Shown here: piece after piece, positions 6,743 to 16,596 of the stretch
How positions within the stretch are numbered: the stretch's first letter is position 1
How the letters are laid out: the number at the start of each line of letters is the position of its first letter
Assembly: GCA_945874665.1 (NCBI GenBank)
Contig: CAMCHJ010000002.1
Location: forward strand, 1 to 37,936
Length of the DNA: 37,936 nt
From: Chitinophaga pinensis
GTDB lineage: Bacteria > Bacteroidota > Bacteroidia > UBA7662
Direction: 5' to 3'
The notes under the pieces: generated by a model
Told to the model about the DNA's origin: nothing
Databases searched by the model: none
What the model saw: only the letters and a program-made list of their open reading frames with translations
Position numbers and translations under genes: made by a program

Positions 6743-9121
6743 ATGAATAAAACCAGATTTGGCTTCCATCACAGTAAGGCAAAGGAGACTCCGAAGCAAC
6801 ATTTAGCCTTTTCTAACTACGTTCCTCGCCGAGATTTCCTGCTTCAACTGGGATTGGTGGGCATTTCGATGATGCTTACCAAGGTTCATGTTTTCGGTAT
6901 GCCGGCCTTTCCGAAAAATCGGCTCATTGACTTTAAGGCCTCGCTAAAGGAGGAGGATATTTTCACATACATCCGTCGAATCACAGGAGGATTCGACATA
7001 CTGCTTTACAAACAGTTGGTTGGTGCGGCCAATGAATTCAAAGAAGGCGATGAAATTGCGGGCATTGCCGCTGCTCATGAGGGTGCTAGAAAAATGGCAC
7101 GCGAGCTTATCGCCAATACGCTGATTTCTGATGTTTTCGAACATCCCCTTTTTAAGGACGAACAGTATGACCTCATTCAAAGCACTACTGTACATGACGA
7201 GAAAGTGATGGGCATGAACTTCCGTCAATTAAAAGCATTTCTCCTTGAATCAGATGAAGCCGCCATCAAAATCATCATGCCTTCACTTTCAAGCGACGTT
7301 ATTGCATTAACTGTAAAACTCCTAACCAATGACGAATTAATACGTATTAGCAGCAAAGTCTTTAATCCACTACCCAACAGTAACATTGGAGCAAAAGGTT
7401 ATGTTAGTGCACGCGTGCAGCCAAATTCGCCGACGGATAACATCGAAGATATAGTATGGCAGGTATTTGATGCTTGGTCATATGGAGTAGGCGATTTGGT
7501 GCTTGGAACCAACCCCGTTTCGAGTGACCCGATTATGGTGGCACAAATCGAAGCGGCGCTTCACGATTTGCTTGTTACGTTCGAGTTGGAGCATACAATG
7601 CCGAATTGCGTGCTTTCACATATTGACATTCAATCGCATGTTGAAAATATACAGCCAGGCACCACTGGTATTTGGTTTCAAAGCCTCGCAGGTACGGTTG
7701 ATGCCAATCAAACCTTTGATGTGACCATAGAAAAAATGCAGGCACATGCCGATGCTCGGACAGGCAACCCCTATGGGCTTTATGCCGAAACAGGCCAAGG
7801 GGCCGACGCCACCAACGGCCATGGTGAAGGTTTTGATATGGTTGTACATGAGTCACGCAAATACGGCTTCTTGCGAGCTTTAAAGCAACGCATGAATAAG
7901 CAAAAAATCAACAATACCGAGCCTTGGGTATTTCTCAATGATGTAGCTGGCTTTATTGGACCAGAGGTATTTAGGACCAAAGAGCAACTTGTTCGTTGTT
8001 GCCTAGAAGACTTGGTAATGGGCAAGCTGCATGGGCTTACGATTGGGCTCGACATCTGCACGACGCTACACATGGACGTTACCCTAGATGATCTTGATTG
8101 GTGCATTGATCAGATTATGCCCGCCAATCCCGCCTACTTTATGGCCCTTCCAACGAAAAACGACCCAATGCTCAGCTACCTCACCACCTCTTTTGCCGAC
8201 CATGTGCGGGTGCGTGAGCAATTTGGCTACAAGGTAAATGATGCGATGTGGGCGTTTTTTAAGCGCATCGAAGTCATTGGCATCGACAATAAGCCCGCCG
8301 CAAATTTTGGCCAACCTAACCACGTTTATTTGCGCTATTGTAGAGCAAAAGGCGATATGCGCCCCGATGAAGCCATCTTGATGGAAGGCAAAGCTGCCAT
8401 GGACCGCATCCGCAAACGAGGCGTGCCTATTGCCGAAGGACACGGGGAAAAATTTTGGCAAATGCCCCCGTCATTAGACACGGAAATTCGGGAGCTATAT
8501 AAAGACGCCAAATATTGTTTATGGACTGAATGGGAGCTTGCCTATCTGCAGTCTATCAGAAATGCCATTGTAATATCATCGATGTCGAGCGACAGAATTG
8601 ACTATGTATATCATCCTGCTAGTGGTGAGCGCATTTCGCCTGAGAGTGTATTAGTCATACAAAGTCTCCGCAAAAAACTCAAAAAGAACCCCGCTGATGT
8701 GCAGATTATCATTTCCGACGGCTTGAACACCCGATCACTTATGGATGAAGAGCACCTCGAAACATTCCTGCCTGCCATCTACAAGAATTTGGCTGCACTC
8801 AATTTAACTATTGCTGAAGCGCCTATTGTGATTCGGAACGGACGTGTGCGCGCTGGCTACGAAGTTGGGGAGCACCTTTTTGGCAAAGCGGGAATGAGCA
8901 AACATTGTATTGTTCATATCATTGGCGAGCGGCCTGGTACCATGCACCGCAATTTCTCAGTCTATATTACTGCAGCACCCGCATCCACTTGGAATTACCA
9001 TGGCAAAGTCGATCACGATATTACACGTGTTATTTCAGGCATCAGCAATACAGCCTATTTGCCAAAAGCCGCAGCAACAGAAGTGACCGCGATTGTTGCG
9101 AAACTGATGGATGCAATGTAG
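6743..9121 (+). CDS. Ethanolamine ammonia-lyase, EutB-EutC fusion with Tat-like N-terminus
   Basis: This single 792-residue chain holds both subunits of adenosylcobalamin-dependent ethanolamine ammonia-lyase, which converts ethanolamine to acetaldehyde and ammonia. The EutB part spans about residues 78-505. Residues matching known EutB active-site positions are present: Arg224 and Gln226 in SARVQPN, Asn257 in GTNPV, Glu349 in AETGQG and Asp437 in GLDICTT. The EutC part spans about 580-792, with DVQIIISDGLN (652-662) and IGERPG (727-732). The usual EutC N-terminal GRAG motif is not clear, and a linker of about 70 residues joins the halves. EutB and EutC are normally separate proteins of about 453 and 295 residues. 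The N-terminus has a twin-arginine pattern (PRRDFLLQLGLVGISMML, residues 28-45), suggesting export. No eutA, eutH or shell genes are nearby. Confidence 0.93.
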   Translation: MNKTRFGFHHSKAKETPKQHLAFSNYVPRRDFLLQLGLVGISMMLTKVHVFGMPAFPKNRLIDFKASLKEEDIFTYIRRITGGFDILLYKQLVGAANEFKEGDEIAGIAAAHEGARKMARELIANTLISDVFEHPLFKDEQYDLIQSTTVHDEKVMGMNFRQLKAFLLESDEAAIKIIMPSLSSDVIALTVKLLTNDELIRISSKVFNPLPNSNIGAKGYVSARVQPNSPTDNIEDIVWQVFDAWSYGVGDLVLGTNPVSSDPIMVAQIEAALHDLLVTFELEHTMPNCVLSHIDIQSHVENIQPGTTGIWFQSLAGTVDANQTFDVTIEKMQAHADARTGNPYGLYAETGQGADATNGHGEGFDMVVHESRKYGFLRALKQRMNKQKINNTEPWVFLNDVAGFIGPEVFRTKEQLVRCCLEDLVMGKLHGLTIGLDICTTLHMDVTLDDLDWCIDQIMPANPAYFMALPTKNDPMLSYLTTSFADHVRVREQFGYKVNDAMWAFFKRIEVIGIDNKPAANFGQPNHVYLRYCRAKGDMRPDEAILMEGKAAMDRIRKRGVPIAEGHGEKFWQMPPSLDTEIRELYKDAKYCLWTEWELAYLQSIRNAIVISSMSSDRIDYVYHPASGERISPESVLVIQSLRKKLKKNPADVQIIISDGLNTRSLMDEEHLETFLPAIYKNLAALNLTIAEAPIVIRNGRVRAGYEVGEHLFGKAGMSKHCIVHIIGERPGTMHRNFSVYITAAPASTWNYHGKVDHDITRVISGISNTAYLPKAAATEVTAIVAKLMDAM

Positions 9122-9260
9122 AAGTTAACAAGTATATTCGACACCTTAAATCCGTAACAGGGCGGCAGTTAATGGTTCTAGAAATCGATACCTAAACTGC
9201 AGCTTATGAAAATAAAGATCAGACCCTAACTTGTTAGCAGTGTGGCACAACCAAATAAAA

Positions 9261-10919
9261 ATGAAAAACAAACCAACACCAGCAATCACCACCCTCACCC
9301 GCGCTATGGCTACGTGCATGGTTTTTTTAGCAATTTTACAATCCCCTGTTTCGAGCCAGGCACAACTGATAACAGACGATTTTGAAGGAAATGGCAATAT
9401 CACAACCTGGTATGGCGACAACTGCAGCCTGAATACAAGCTTCGCAAACCCACACCCGCAAGGCCTCAACACATCGGCTAACGTACTAAAATACCACGAC
9501 CAAGGCAGCCAATTCGCCAACGCACGCTTTGACGTGCCCACTAACTTGGACCTGGCTAATCAACATACCTTTTCCCTAAAAATATATGTGCCCAGCAGCA
9601 GCATCACCGGCAATGCACCCAATCAAGTTTCGTTAAAGCTTCAAAATGGCGCCAGCAACACGCCTTGGGCCACACAATCTGAAATCATTAAGCCAGTGGT
9701 GTTAGACCAATGGCAAATCCTCCATTTTGATTTTTCAAACGATCCGTATATCAATTTAGACCCCAATTCACTGCCACCGATACAACGCACAGACTTTAAC
9801 CGCGTACTCATTCAGGTAAATGGTGAAAACAACTCATTTCAGGTCATGGCTTATCTGGACGACATTTTTTTTAACGGCACCTTACCTACTCCCTCGCCTT
9901 ATACCCAGTTGGTTTGGTCGGATGAGTTTAACGGCAATGGACAAATAGACACTTCCAAGTGGTTTCACCAAACCCAATTGCCAAACATTGGAAGTTGGTA
10001 TAATGGCGAAATTCAGCATTACACCAATCGCTTAGCCAATAGCTTTGTAAGCAACGGATCATTGCACATTTCGGCTAAAAAAGAAAATTTCACAAACCAA
10101 GGACATACCAAAACACATACCTCAGCCCGTTTAAACTCAAAATTTGCCTTCACTTATGGGCGTGTCGAAGTGCGCGCCATCCTGCCTACCGGCATAGGTA
10201 CGTGGCCTGCTATTTGGATGCTTGGCAAAAACATTGATGAAAATGGGGCTTATTGGGACAATAACGGGTTTGGCACCACTCCTTGGCCAGCTTGTGGCGA
10301 AATTGACATCATGGAACATTGGGGTAACAATCAAAATTTTGTTCAGAGCGCTATGCACACGCCATCCAGCTTTGGTGGTACCATCAACAAGGGAGGCCAA
10401 ATGATACCCACTGCAAGTAGCGCTTATCACGTTTACGAACTCGAATGGAGTCCTACCAAAATGGTGTTCAGCATTGATAACCGCGTACATTATACTTATG
10501 ACCCACCGGTTAAAAACGCCAGTACATGGCCTTTCACAACCGACCAATATTTACTTTTGAATATTGCCATCCAACCCAGCATACTGCCCAGCTTTACGCA
10601 AAGCGATATGATTGTAGATTATGTGCGCGTTTATCAACTAGATGTTACCAGCGTGGCTGAAATCGCAGGCCGGCAGCCGTTATTGGTCTATCCAAATCCC
10701 GTTAACGATGCGGTCACCATTGAACTCCCCAATATCCCCAACCAGGTTGTTACTGTACGGCTGTTCAACACACAAGGACAGCTTCTTAGGGATCAAAAAA
10801 TTGCCTCAGAGCAACATTTGATAGTACTCAATCAACTGGAAGCTTTACCCACAGGCCTGTACCACCTGCTGATAGAAACCGACAGCGGTCGCCACTTCGC
10901 TAAATTCAATAAAAAATAG
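9261..10919 (+). CDS. Secreted GH16 beta-glucanase (laminarinase-like) with T9SS sorting domain
   Basis: The protein starts with a signal peptide (MKNKPTPAITTLTRAMATCM then a hydrophobic run, cleaved near SSQAQ). The ATG at 9261 is preferred over an upstream in-frame TTG at 9231. Residues 37-205 look like a carbohydrate-binding beta-sandwich. Residues 218-460 are a GH16 domain with the catalytic signature GEIDIMEHWG (346-355): Glu347 nucleophile, Glu352 acid/base. GH16 enzymes cut beta-1,3 or mixed-linkage glucans such as laminarin. The last 75 residues (VYPNPVNDAVTIELP through GLYHLLIET) form a type A T9SS sorting domain, so the enzyme is exported across the outer membrane. No SusC/SusD pair is nearby, so it is not in a typical utilisation locus. 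Confidence 0.93.
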   Translation: MKNKPTPAITTLTRAMATCMVFLAILQSPVSSQAQLITDDFEGNGNITTWYGDNCSLNTSFANPHPQGLNTSANVLKYHDQGSQFANARFDVPTNLDLANQHTFSLKIYVPSSSITGNAPNQVSLKLQNGASNTPWATQSEIIKPVVLDQWQILHFDFSNDPYINLDPNSLPPIQRTDFNRVLIQVNGENNSFQVMAYLDDIFFNGTLPTPSPYTQLVWSDEFNGNGQIDTSKWFHQTQLPNIGSWYNGEIQHYTNRLANSFVSNGSLHISAKKENFTNQGHTKTHTSARLNSKFAFTYGRVEVRAILPTGIGTWPAIWMLGKNIDENGAYWDNNGFGTTPWPACGEIDIMEHWGNNQNFVQSAMHTPSSFGGTINKGGQMIPTASSAYHVYELEWSPTKMVFSIDNRVHYTYDPPVKNASTWPFTTDQYLLLNIAIQPSILPSFTQSDMIVDYVRVYQLDVTSVAEIAGRQPLLVYPNPVNDAVTIELPNIPNQVVTVRLFNTQGQLLRDQKIASEQHLIVLNQLEALPTGLYHLLIETDSGRHFAKFNKK

Positions 10920-11081
10920 GCCCTGCATTACAAACAAAAATCGGTTAGCAGGTATAATTTTCTTTTGTTTTGGATTAAATGAACAGCAGCAATCCCATGC
11001 AGCAAGCAAGTAAATTAGAAAGCATGCTATCCATAACAGAACTTTATTGGAAAGCTATAGGTTATGTACCCATTGAACTAA

Positions 11082-13403
<2,322 letters not shown>

Positions 13404-13430
13404 TTTTTATCGGACGGTCGTCCTATTTAA

Positions 13431-13454
13431 GAGCCAAACCTTCCGGTTTGGCTC
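13431..13454 (+). terminator. Hairpin terminator after katG
   Basis: A perfect 10-bp stem (GAGCCAAACC / GGTTTGGCTC) closes on a TTCC loop 27 bases after the katG stop and is followed by a short T-rich stretch (TTTGCGTTT). The T tract is weak, but stem strength and position support transcription termination. Confidence 0.8.
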
Positions 13455-13599
13455 TTTGCGTTTAGAAGACTTGCAAAGCCCATAAAGGGAACGCAACGTG
13501 CTTAGAGTCTCCTGATGTTATGCAGCTGCTGCTCTCCGATAATATATTCAACAAAGGACTGCCATTTCTTTTTTAGCTTAGCAAAGCCAATCACAGCTT

Positions 13600-14160
13600 A
13601 TGTACAAGTCGCTACTATTTCTACTAGGTTTTTCCCTGCTAATCAGCTGTAAAAACGCAGCCGAAAAATATCCTAAGGGTACAAATACCCTCTCAAATAA
13701 CGCCGACAGCATTGCCGTTACCCAAACCCTCAACCATTTTCACGCGGCGGCAGGTCGCTCCGATTTTGAGGGCTACTTCAACTTTTTTACCGAAGATGCC
13801 ATTTTTATAGGTACAGATGCCACTGAGCGCTGGGACAAGGCCGGTTTTCAAGCCTATGCCCGAGCACCCTTTGCTGCGGGCAGAGGCTGGAATTATGTAG
13901 CCGTTGACCGCCACATTTACCTCAGCGCCAACCGAGAGCAAGCCTGGTTCGACGAATTGCTCGACGCCCCCTATGCCAAAATAGCCAGGGGCAGCGGGGT
14001 GCTTGTTAAAACAACAGCAGGCTGGAAAATCCAACAGTATGTATTGTCGATGACGATTCCAAATGCCCTCAGCGACAGCGTTGTGCAATTCAAATCAGCT
14101 ATTGAACAAGCCCTGCTCGATAGTCTCGAGCGGCACTCCAATCAAACAACTCCCCAATAG
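13600..14160 (+). CDS. NTF2/SnoaL-like lipoprotein
   Basis: The 186-residue product has a lipoprotein signal with lipobox LLISC (Cys17), so it is probably membrane-anchored on the periplasmic side. Residues 38-155 look like the NTF2-like/SnoaL fold of the DUF4440 type: an initial helix with LNHFHAAAGRSDFEGYFNFF, then TEDAIFIGTDATERWDKAGF, then strands ending with GWKIQQYVLSM. Such proteins are often ligand-binding or minor enzymes, and the fold alone gives no function. The katG terminator separates it from the gene upstream, and AlkB-like starts 69 bases downstream. Confidence 0.78.
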   Translation: MYKSLLFLLGFSLLISCKNAAEKYPKGTNTLSNNADSIAVTQTLNHFHAAAGRSDFEGYFNFFTEDAIFIGTDATERWDKAGFQAYARAPFAAGRGWNYVAVDRHIYLSANREQAWFDELLDAPYAKIARGSGVLVKTTAGWKIQQYVLSMTIPNALSDSVVQFKSAIEQALLDSLERHSNQTTPQ

Positions 14161-14229
14161 GCATCCTTCGAGCTAAATCATCGGCTGCCTCCAAGTATCT
14201 TCGGTCAGTTAATTGCTTACATTCGTAAA

Positions 14230-15291
14230 ATGAAAAAGTGGCCATACCTATTTGTGTATTTAACGCCTGCAGTAGTAGCCTACTCCTTGTTGGCTGAAAA
14301 TTGGCAGACATGGGTTTCGGTACTGGTTTTATTTGGACTCCTGCCACTGATCGAACTCTTTACCAAAGGCAGTACCACCAATTTGCAGGAAGCAGAGGAA
14401 GTGGTACGCAAGTCTGACCGCTTTTACGACTGGCTACTCTACAGCTTGGTACCGCTGCAGTACGTGCTCCTGTTGGTGTTTTTGCTGCGCGTGCAGGACA
14501 TAGGCTTGACGACTACAGAGCTGGTTGGCCTTACCCTCTCCTATGGCATGGCTTGTGGTATTTTGGGTATCAACGCGGCACATGAGCTGGGGCACCGCGC
14601 CACCAAACACGAACAAAACATGAGTAAAATTTTATTGCTCAGTACGCTTTACATGCACTTTTTTATCGAGCACAACCGCGGACACCATAAAAAAGTAGCC
14701 ACACCCGAAGATCCAGCCTCGAGCCGGTTCGGTGAATCGATCTATGCCTTTTTTCCACGTAGCATCGGCAACAGCTGGTTATCGGCTTGGCACATTGAAG
14801 CCACGAAGCTTCAAAAATTAGGCAAGCAATTTTGGAGCTGGGAAAACGAAATGTTGCGTTTTCAGGTCTGGCAACTCGCACTGCTTACCGCCATAACCTT
14901 GTTTTTTGGTTGGATGGCTTTGTTGCTTTTTGCAGCCGCCGCATTGGTTGGTATTTTGCTCCTCGAAGCGGTAAACTACATCGAACATTATGGCTTAAAG
15001 CGCCAGCAAACCGACAAAGGCTACGAGCGTACCTTGCCCATCCATTCCTGGAACTCGAACCACCCGATGGGCAGATTGGTGCTGTTGGAACTATCACGCC
15101 ATTCCGATCATCACTTTTTGGCCAGTCGCAAATACCAAGTACTGCGGCACTTCGACGAAAGCCCGCAAATGCCCACCGGCTACCCCGGTATGATTTTACT
15201 TGCCTTGGTGCCGCCCCTCTGGTTTAGGGTGATGCACCGTGCCATTGCCCATTACCGAAAAGGAAAAGATGGTTTGGCATTGGCCAATTAA
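14230..15291 (+). CDS. AlkB-type membrane non-heme diiron hydroxylase (alkane 1-monooxygenase family)
   Basis: The 353-residue integral membrane protein carries the eight-histidine pattern of the AlkB/XylM group: HELGH (118-122), EHNRGHH (147-153), NYIEHYG (249-255) and RHSDHH (290-295). The NYxEHYGL box is particularly typical of alkane hydroxylases. Membrane segments lie at about 5-20, 28-42, 67-87, 97-115, 215-247 and 318-334. The enzyme would insert oxygen at a terminal methyl or related carbon of a hydrophobic substrate in the inner membrane. No rubredoxin or reductase gene is adjacent, so electron donors must be elsewhere. The exact substrate is unproven. Confidence 0.9.
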   Translation: MKKWPYLFVYLTPAVVAYSLLAENWQTWVSVLVLFGLLPLIELFTKGSTTNLQEAEEVVRKSDRFYDWLLYSLVPLQYVLLLVFLLRVQDIGLTTTELVGLTLSYGMACGILGINAAHELGHRATKHEQNMSKILLLSTLYMHFFIEHNRGHHKKVATPEDPASSRFGESIYAFFPRSIGNSWLSAWHIEATKLQKLGKQFWSWENEMLRFQVWQLALLTAITLFFGWMALLLFAAAALVGILLLEAVNYIEHYGLKRQQTDKGYERTLPIHSWNSNHPMGRLVLLELSRHSDHHFLASRKYQVLRHFDESPQMPTGYPGMILLALVPPLWFRVMHRAIAHYRKGKDGLALAN

Positions 15292-15320
15292 AAGCCACCT
15301 TCCTTACCTACCTTTACAGC

Positions 15321-15512
15321 ATGAAAAACACGCAGCTCTTTATTGTTTTTGCGCTGATGACCGGCACGGTTTGGTCGGGGTACTACACTGTAATCAGCTG
15401 GAACTCCGGGCTGCAATGGCGTGTAATAGCCTCCACAACAGCCTTAGTAGGCTTCTTAAGCCTGAGTGCTTTGTACATCCACTATTTGCTTACCGACAAA
15501 CCCCGAAAATAA
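15321..15512 (+). CDS. Small two-helix membrane protein
   Basis: This 63-residue frame starts 29 bases after the AlkB-like gene. It has two hydrophobic segments (about 5-24 and 35-57) and a charged end, TDKPRK. The residue pattern is that of a real membrane protein rather than a chance frame. I recognise no family. Position suggests co-transcription with the AlkB-like gene and the TSUP gene. Confidence 0.55.
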   Translation: MKNTQLFIVFALMTGTVWSGYYTVISWNSGLQWRVIASTTALVGFLSLSALYIHYLLTDKPRK

Positions 15513-15624
15513 AACGCTGGAAACCACAAATCATTTTTGATTGCGCCAAGCATTGGCCCCAAATGCTGCCATTTATCGTCGCGCAGCAACAAAAATGAGG
15601 TGGTATTTTCGTAACCTTGCAAGC

Positions 15625-16419
15625 ATGGATCTGCTTAGTTTTTTAGGTGAATACAGCACCATAACGCTCGTTACTTTAGCGCTTTTAGCCTTTGTGGCTG
15701 GCTTTTTAGATGCCGTAGTCGGTGGTGGCGGCCTCATTCAATTACCTGCCTTACTCATTCAATTGCCGCAAACGCCAGTGGCAACACTCTTGGGTACCAA
15801 TAAAATCGCTGCTTTGGCAGGTACTTCAGTAGCCGCTGTGAGTTATGCCAAACGCATTCGTTTCGATTATAGACTATTGGCATTGCTGTCGCTAATGGCC
15901 TTCGTTAGCGCGTTTTTAGGAGCAAAGGCCGTCACTTACCTCGACAGTAACGCGCTCAAACCACTCATTCTCATTATTTTGGTGGTAATGCTGGTGTATA
16001 CCTATGTAAAAAAGGACCTCGGTCATGCCCCTACCAAACAACTCTCTCCTACAAAACAAGCCATATACGGCAGTTTGCTCGCGCTTTTGGTGGGTTTTTA
16101 CGACGGCTTTTTTGGTCCTGGAACGGGTAGTTTTTTCGTACTTGGTTTTGTTCTGATCCTCGGCTTCGAATTCATCAGAGCTTCTGCCTATGCCAAAGCC
16201 ATTAACGTAGTAACCAACCTTTCGGCCTTGATCGTATTTGTTAGTGCTGGCCACTTTATCTTACCCTTAGCCATTTTAATGGCCATTTGTAATATGCTGG
16301 GCAACGTCAGCGGCACCCGCATGGCATTTAAACGGGGTAATGGTTTTGTTAGAATTGTGTTTTTGGTGGTGGTAGCACTGATGATTACCAGGTATGCGTA
16401 TGATATTTTTAGCTGGTAA
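15625..16419 (+). CDS. TSUP/TauE-SafE family membrane permease
   Basis: The protein has the duplicated TSUP pattern: the first half reads AFVAGFLDAVVGGGGLIQLPAL and the second repeats it as GFYDGFFGPGTGSFF. The family exports or imports small anions, mostly sulfur compounds such as sulfite or sulfoacetate, across the inner membrane. About eight hydrophobic helices are seen in 264 residues, a normal length. I chose the ATG at 15625 (MDLLSFLGEY) because upstream in-frame starts at 15541 (TTG) and 15595 add a charged, non-family N-terminus. The transported compound cannot be told from its neighbours. Confidence 0.88.
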   Translation: MDLLSFLGEYSTITLVTLALLAFVAGFLDAVVGGGGLIQLPALLIQLPQTPVATLLGTNKIAALAGTSVAAVSYAKRIRFDYRLLALLSLMAFVSAFLGAKAVTYLDSNALKPLILIILVVMLVYTYVKKDLGHAPTKQLSPTKQAIYGSLLALLVGFYDGFFGPGTGSFFVLGFVLILGFEFIRASAYAKAINVVTNLSALIVFVSAGHFILPLAILMAICNMLGNVSGTRMAFKRGNGFVRIVFLVVVALMITRYAYDIFSW

Positions 16420-16424
16420 GTTGC

Positions 16425-16466
16425 TTGCTGCCTGCCTCTTATGAGCTCGTTGGTGGCAGACAGCAA
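16425..16466. terminator. Stem-loop at the end of the TSUP gene
   Basis: TTGCTGCCTGCC (16425-16436) pairs with GGCAGACAGCAA (16455-16466) at 11 of 12 positions around an 18-base loop. It begins 5 bases after the TSUP stop. There is no clear T tract, so it may be a weak terminator or an mRNA 3' end structure. Confidence 0.4.
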
Positions 16467-16596
16467 TGTTGGTTCGCAAATGGCCCAATAACTATGCTAA
16501 TCTATTGTTTCTGCGCAACTTTTTTCAATTTTCGGGTAATTGTTAGGAAGCCGCAGTAGGCCTTGGTAAATTGCCGTCAGATTCCAAAATGCTCAA

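Noticed and set aside
9122-9260. CTAAC-TT-GTTAG repeat after the lyase gene as another cassette end
   Set aside because: Only five pairs, and none of the shared spacer blocks accompany it.
15541-15624. Longer N-terminus for the TSUP gene (TTG start)
   Set aside because: Adds a charged, non-hydrophobic 28-residue extension not expected for the family.
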